A DNA stretch of 47,124 bases from Streptomyces sp. NRRL F-6131 (lineage in GTDB: Bacteria; Actinomycetota; Actinomycetes; Streptomycetales; Streptomycetaceae). The translations under genes and the position numbers were made by a program. The stretch is from NCBI GenBank assembly GCA_000719695.1, contig JOHN01000059.1, positions 1 to 47,124 on the forward strand. The letters run 5' to 3'. The stretch's first letter is position 1. Each line of letters begins with the position of its first letter. The notes beneath the pieces were generated by a model. The model searched no databases, was not told the origin of the DNA, and saw only the letters and a list, made by a program, of their open reading frames with translations. Shown here in pieces: positions 43,650-47,124 of this stretch.

Positions 43650-44906
43650 ATGAAACGATCCCCCATAGCTGCCGCCATCGCAGGAGCAGCACTTCTCTCA
43701 ACCGCTTCCTGCGGATCTGTGAACACCGACAAGCCGTTGGTCATCACATACTGGGACACGTCGAACCTCGGGAACGAAACGGCGGTCTACCAGGACCTCG
43801 TCGACGGCTTCGAAGCCGAAAATCCGCACATCCGGGTCAATCTGGTGAACGTCCCGTTCGCCGAGGCACGCAACCGCCTCCAACTGGCCATGGAGTCGGG
43901 CACCGCCCCTGACGCGTTCCGGTCCGAGGTCGGCTGGACCGCTTCCTTCGCCCGTTCCGGCTTCCTGGAGCCTTTGGACGGCACGCCAGCCGCTGCCGAC
44001 TCCGCCCTCTTCCGCCCGACACTTCTGCAGCAGGCACGATTCAACGGACGCCTCTACGGGATACCCCTTGCCACTGACACCCTGGCGCTCCTCTACAACA
44101 AGGCCCTGTTCTCCAGGGCCGGCGTGACGTCGGCACCGAAGAGCTGGGATGCGCTCAAGGGGGCTGCTGCCGCAGTCAAGGAGAGGACCGGATCCACCGG
44201 ATTCTCGATGAAGGCCGCGGACGGCTACTACGCGATGCCGTTCCTGTTCGGAGAGGGCATCGATCTGGTCGATGTCCCGGGCAAGCACCTGACGATCTCC
44301 TCGCCCCAGGCAGTGAAGGCGATAGAAATATACCGGTCGATGTTCACGTCTCCCGGCACGGCCCCGGCCGACCTTGCCGACAGTTCGGACGTCCGGATGA
44401 CAGAGGCATTCGCGAACGGAAAGGTCGCCGCAATCATCCAGGGTCCGTGGGAACTCACGAACATCTACCGCGGTACAGCGTTCCGCGACAAAGCGAACCT
44501 GGGAGTGGCTCCTGTTCCAGCAGGTTCGAAGAGCACCGGTTCACCGATAGGCGGGCACAATATTTCCGTCTATTCCGGCTCTCCGGCAACGCGTAAGCAG
44601 GCAGCCGAGAAGTTCGCCTCATTCCTGACTTCAAGGACGAGCCAAGCGATGATCACCGAAAGGAACTCGACGCTGCCGACCCGTTCCGACGTCATCGTTT
44701 CCGGACTCAAGGCTGACCCCGCCGTGGAATCTTTTCAGGACGCTCTGGCCGTGGCCCGGCCCCGGCCCGAACTGCCCGAGTACAGCTCACTCTTCCCACC
44801 ACTCAATTCGAATCTCGGAAAGATCACCCAGGGCTCCGACATCCAGAGTGCCCTCAACATCGTCTCCGCCGATCACGCAGCAATTCTCCGAGGATTCACA
44901 CCGTAG
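43650..44906 (+). CDS. Sugar ABC transporter substrate-binding lipoprotein, MalE-like, orphan
   Basis: 418 residues with a lipoprotein signal peptide (lipobox LSTASC, lipidated Cys at about residue 22). The mature part is a family 1 extracellular solute-binding protein: ITYWDTSNLGNETAVYQDLV, SEVGWTASFARSGFLEPLDG, YGIPLATDTLALLYNKALFS, and later AAIIQGPWELTNI. It would deliver an oligosaccharide, probably maltodextrin, to a membrane importer. The permease genes malF and malG, which normally follow, are absent; the next gene is a convergent regulator. GGAG precedes the ATG. It either works with permeases encoded elsewhere or is a relic of a rearranged mal operon. Confidence 0.88.
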   Translation: MKRSPIAAAIAGAALLSTASCGSVNTDKPLVITYWDTSNLGNETAVYQDLVDGFEAENPHIRVNLVNVPFAEARNRLQLAMESGTAPDAFRSEVGWTASFARSGFLEPLDGTPAAADSALFRPTLLQQARFNGRLYGIPLATDTLALLYNKALFSRAGVTSAPKSWDALKGAAAAVKERTGSTGFSMKAADGYYAMPFLFGEGIDLVDVPGKHLTISSPQAVKAIEIYRSMFTSPGTAPADLADSSDVRMTEAFANGKVAAIIQGPWELTNIYRGTAFRDKANLGVAPVPAGSKSTGSPIGGHNISVYSGSPATRKQAAEKFASFLTSRTSQAMITERNSTLPTRSDVIVSGLKADPAVESFQDALAVARPRPELPEYSSLFPPLNSNLGKITQGSDIQSALNIVSADHAAILRGFTP

Positions 44907-45090
44907 CCAGGATCCACTTCCCGTGTCCTGGAGCGGCACAACTCCGCCGTGTCCCACACCATTCTCCTCTCCAGGATCGTGAACGAGCCACCGTGCATGC
45001 GTCCACGCTTGGCCGGGCCCGGCGCAGGATTCGGGCTCGGCCAGGAGAGTGGACACTCGCACAGCGCTGCCGCAGGTGCACCCCCGAAAC

Positions 45091-45133
45091 ACCGGTGTCC
45101 CCGGGCCACTGACGTGGTCCCGGGGAGACCGGT
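45091..45133. terminator. Hairpin between the MalE-like and MalR-like genes
   Basis: Arms 45091-45107 and 45117-45133 pair with two mismatches around a 9-nt loop. It lies immediately after the stop of the minus-strand regulator and about 190 bp after the lipoprotein stop, and should act on the regulator transcript. Confidence 0.65.
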
Positions 45134-45135
45134 AC

Positions 45136-46185
45136 TCAGGTGCGATCACGCACACTTGCCGTCGAGCCTCGCATCACGAGCTCCGGCTGGAACTTGAACT
45201 CACCGTGCTGTGCGGGGTTGCCCCTGACCTCCTCCAGCAGCGCGTTCGCGGCGGCCGTGGCCATCGCCTCAACGGGCTGGCGGATCGTGGTCAGCGGCGG
45301 CTCGGTGAACGCTATCAGCGGCGAGTCGTCGAATCCGACAACAGCGATGTCCCGCGGGACCTCCAGCCCACGTCCGCGCACCGCGCGGACGGCTCCGAGC
45401 GCCATCATGTCGCTGCCGCAGACGATCGCGGTGCACCCCTTGTCGAGAAGCGCATCAGCAGCAGTGTGCCCGCCCTCCACACTGAACAGCGTGTGGCGGA
45501 TGGTGTAAGCGGCCTCCTCCCGAGTGAGGCCCAGCAATTCGCACATCGCCGCGATGTAGCCCTCGATCTTGCGCTGCGCCGGAACGTAGCGGTGCTGCCC
45601 GATCGCCAGGCCGATGCGCCGGTGCCCGAGGCTCACCAGATGCCGGACCGCCATGCGCGTCGCGGCATGGTCGTCCAGTGAGATGAACGGAGCGTCGATC
45701 CGATCGCTGTAGCCGTTGATCAGGACATAGGGAAGCTGCCGATGACCGAGCCGGGCGTAGCGGTCGTGGTCGGCGGTGCTGTCGGCGTGCAGGCCGGAGA
45801 CGAAGACGATGCCCGCCACGCCCCGGTCGAGCAGCATGTCCACCAGTTCGTCCTCGGTGGAGCCGCCGGGGGTCTGGGTACAGAGCACCGGCGTGTAGCC
45901 GTGCCGGCTCAGCACCTGGGCCATGACCTGGGCGAGCGCCGGGAAGATCGGGTTGCTCAGTTCCGGGGTGATCAGTCCGATCAGCCCGGCACTGCGCTGA
46001 TGGAGCCGGGTCGGCCGCTCGTAGCCGAGCACGTCCAGCGCCGCCAGCACGGTCTGCCGGGTGGTGGCGGAGACGTTCGTCTTGCCGTTGAGCACGCGGG
46101 AGACGGTGGCCTCGCTGACCCCCGCCTGCGCCGCGATGTCCGAGAGTCGCGCCGTGGTGGAGAGCCCAACGCCTGAGACAACCAC
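45136..46185 (-). CDS. malR: LacI-family repressor, MalR-like
   Basis: 349 residues. The N-terminal helix-turn-helix and hinge read TARLSDIAAQAGVSEATVSR followed by VLNGKTNVSATTRQTVLAAL. The effector-binding domain includes RSAGLIGLITPELSNPIFPA, TQTPGGSTEDELVDMLLDRG, CGSDMMALGAVRAVRGRGLE and VVGFDDSPLIAFTEPPLTTI, and the protein ends MRGSTASVRDRT. This is very close to the maltose repressor MalR of Streptomyces coelicolor. The GTG start lies one base after the stop of the alpha-glucosidase gene, so the two were co-translated. In S. coelicolor malR is divergent from malEFG-aglA; here it follows the glucosidase on the same strand, so the locus has been rearranged. Confidence 0.88.
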   Translation of the reverse strand: MVVSGVGLSTTARLSDIAAQAGVSEATVSRVLNGKTNVSATTRQTVLAALDVLGYERPTRLHQRSAGLIGLITPELSNPIFPALAQVMAQVLSRHGYTPVLCTQTPGGSTEDELVDMLLDRGVAGIVFVSGLHADSTADHDRYARLGHRQLPYVLINGYSDRIDAPFISLDDHAATRMAVRHLVSLGHRRIGLAIGQHRYVPAQRKIEGYIAAMCELLGLTREEAAYTIRHTLFSVEGGHTAADALLDKGCTAIVCGSDMMALGAVRAVRGRGLEVPRDIAVVGFDDSPLIAFTEPPLTTIRQPVEAMATAAANALLEEVRGNPAQHGEFKFQPELVMRGSTASVRDRT

Positions 46186-46186
46186 G

Positions 46187-47124
46187 TCAGACCGCCCACC
46201 AGTCCGTGCAGTCCGGGAACAGCACGACCTCGTCGCCGTCCGTCTCGGCCGCTTCGGCGGAGGTGAGCAGCAGCCGGCCGGGGGCCGGTATCCGGGCCGG
46301 GGCGCCGGTGGTGTTGACGGTGCAGACGAAGGAGCCGCGGCGGAAGGCCAGGGTGCCCGCGGGGCTCTCCAGCCACTCGACCTCCCGGCCGGCGCCGAGG
46401 TCGGCGGTGTCCCGGCGCAGGGCCAGCGCGGAGCGGTAGAGCTCCAGGGTGGAGGTCGGGTCGCCGGTCTGCGCCTCGACGCTGAGGGCGGCCCACTCGC
46501 CGGGCTGCGGCAGCCAGGACGGGCCGCCGGCGTCCGGGCCGAAGCCGTACGGGGCCTCGGTGCCGGACCACGGGATCGGGACCCGGCAGCCGTCCCGGAA
46601 GCCGTCCTGGCCGGCCTGCCGGAAGAACGACGGGTCCTGGCGGACCTCGTCGGGCAGGTCGGTGACGTCCGGCAGGCCGAGCTCCTCGCCCTGGTAGACG
46701 TAGGCGGAGCCGGGCAGGGGCGCACGTAGTTCGCGGTGCGCTCCACGGTCGGAGTCCAGGCCTCGGCGACACCGATCCGCTGCCCCGGGTACTCGTCGAG
46801 GATCCTGCGCCAGCTGCGGTAGATCTCGTGCACGCCGTCCTGGTCGAAGAACGGCATCACGTCGTGGCCCAGCAGCCGGATCTGACCGGACCCCCCGATG
46901 TCGGGCAGGCCGGGGGCCTTGACCAGGCCGTGGGCGACGTCGATCCGGAAGCCGTCGACGCCCATGTCCAGCCAGAACCGCAGGATCGAGCGGAACTCGT
47001 CGGCGACCGCCGGGCTGTCCCAGTCGAAGTCGGGCTGCTCCGGGGCGAACAGGTGCAGGTACCAGTCGCCGGGGGTGCCGTCCGGGTCCTCGGTGCGGGT
47101 CCAGGCCGGGCCGCCGAAGATGGA
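46187..47124 (-). pseudogene. aglA: GH13 alpha-glucosidase with internal deletion and frameshift, cut by window edge
   Basis: From the window edge the frame reads through WYLHLFAPEQPDFDWDSPAV, the nucleophile region LDMGVDGFRIDVAHGL and the acid-base region RIGVAEAW, to VERTANYVR near 46722. Reading then jumps, in another frame, to LPGSAYVYQGEELGLPDVTD and continues to a normal C terminus ending FPDCTDWWAV. A complete enzyme would have about 100-200 residues between, including the NHD motif with the third catalytic-site residue. So an internal segment is missing and the frame is broken: the enzyme must be inactive. Both flanks are well preserved, so the event looks recent, or is an assembly collapse. 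Confidence 0.85.

Overview
The window is very GC-rich. Its codon third positions are strongly biased to G/C and it uses GTG and TTG starts. It carries streptomycete-type genes: a LAXTG sortase substrate, a large LuxR-type ATPase regulator, a MalR-type LacI regulator and secreted protease and phytase. The source is most likely a Streptomyces or close relative in the Streptomycetaceae. No rRNA, tRNA or CRISPR array was seen.

Region 1 (about 1-22057) is an oxygen-limitation or dormancy island. An IS5-type transposase start lies at the left edge. Then come three tandem-domain universal stress proteins, an arginine deiminase operon (arcD-arcA-arcB-arcC) ending in a ribosome hibernation factor gene, an Rv1733c-like membrane protein, a DosR/OsdR-like response regulator, a small split-barrel flavin-type protein, a DevS/OsdK-like two-GAF histidine kinase that keeps the haem-ligand histidine position, a DoxX-type membrane protein, and an adhE-pflB-pflA fermentation operon. 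Imperfect inverted repeats of the form GGGAC-4 nt-GTCCC, usually in pairs about 20 bp apart, precede most of these units. They have the geometry of the mycobacterial DosR box. The likely logic is that a haem sensor kinase activates the regulator under hypoxia. The regulator then turns on substrate-level ATP production from arginine, fermentative pyruvate and acetyl-CoA disposal, ribosome silencing and stress proteins.

Region 2 (about 22058-32170) is accessory DNA with signs of decay. It holds a transposase relic, a two-gene DUF4365 unit, an HldE-like nucleotidyltransferase broken by two frameshifts, a 50-residue acidic peptide gene, a frameshifted small secreted protein and a flavoprotein fragment. 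It then holds a tightly overlapping operon: a DUF6884-like fragment, a GT2 glycosyltransferase with an in-frame amber codon, a radical SAM enzyme, a phosphoribosyltransferase, a GT4 glycosyltransferase, a 5'-3' exonuclease and a PIG-L deacetylase. A GTP cyclohydrolase I gene follows 51 bp later. I do not recognise this combination as a described pathway, and it is the best candidate here for an undescribed biosynthetic or nucleic-acid-related system.

Region 3 (about 32267-47124) is ordinary streptomycete material: a SRPBCC protein, a secreted beta-propeller phytase, a secreted M4 metalloprotease, a large LAL regulator, a SulP transporter with a beta-carbonic anhydrase, an orphan MalE-like lipoprotein, a MalR-like repressor, and a GH13 alpha-glucosidase gene that has lost an internal segment. 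Several strong hairpin terminators separate these units.
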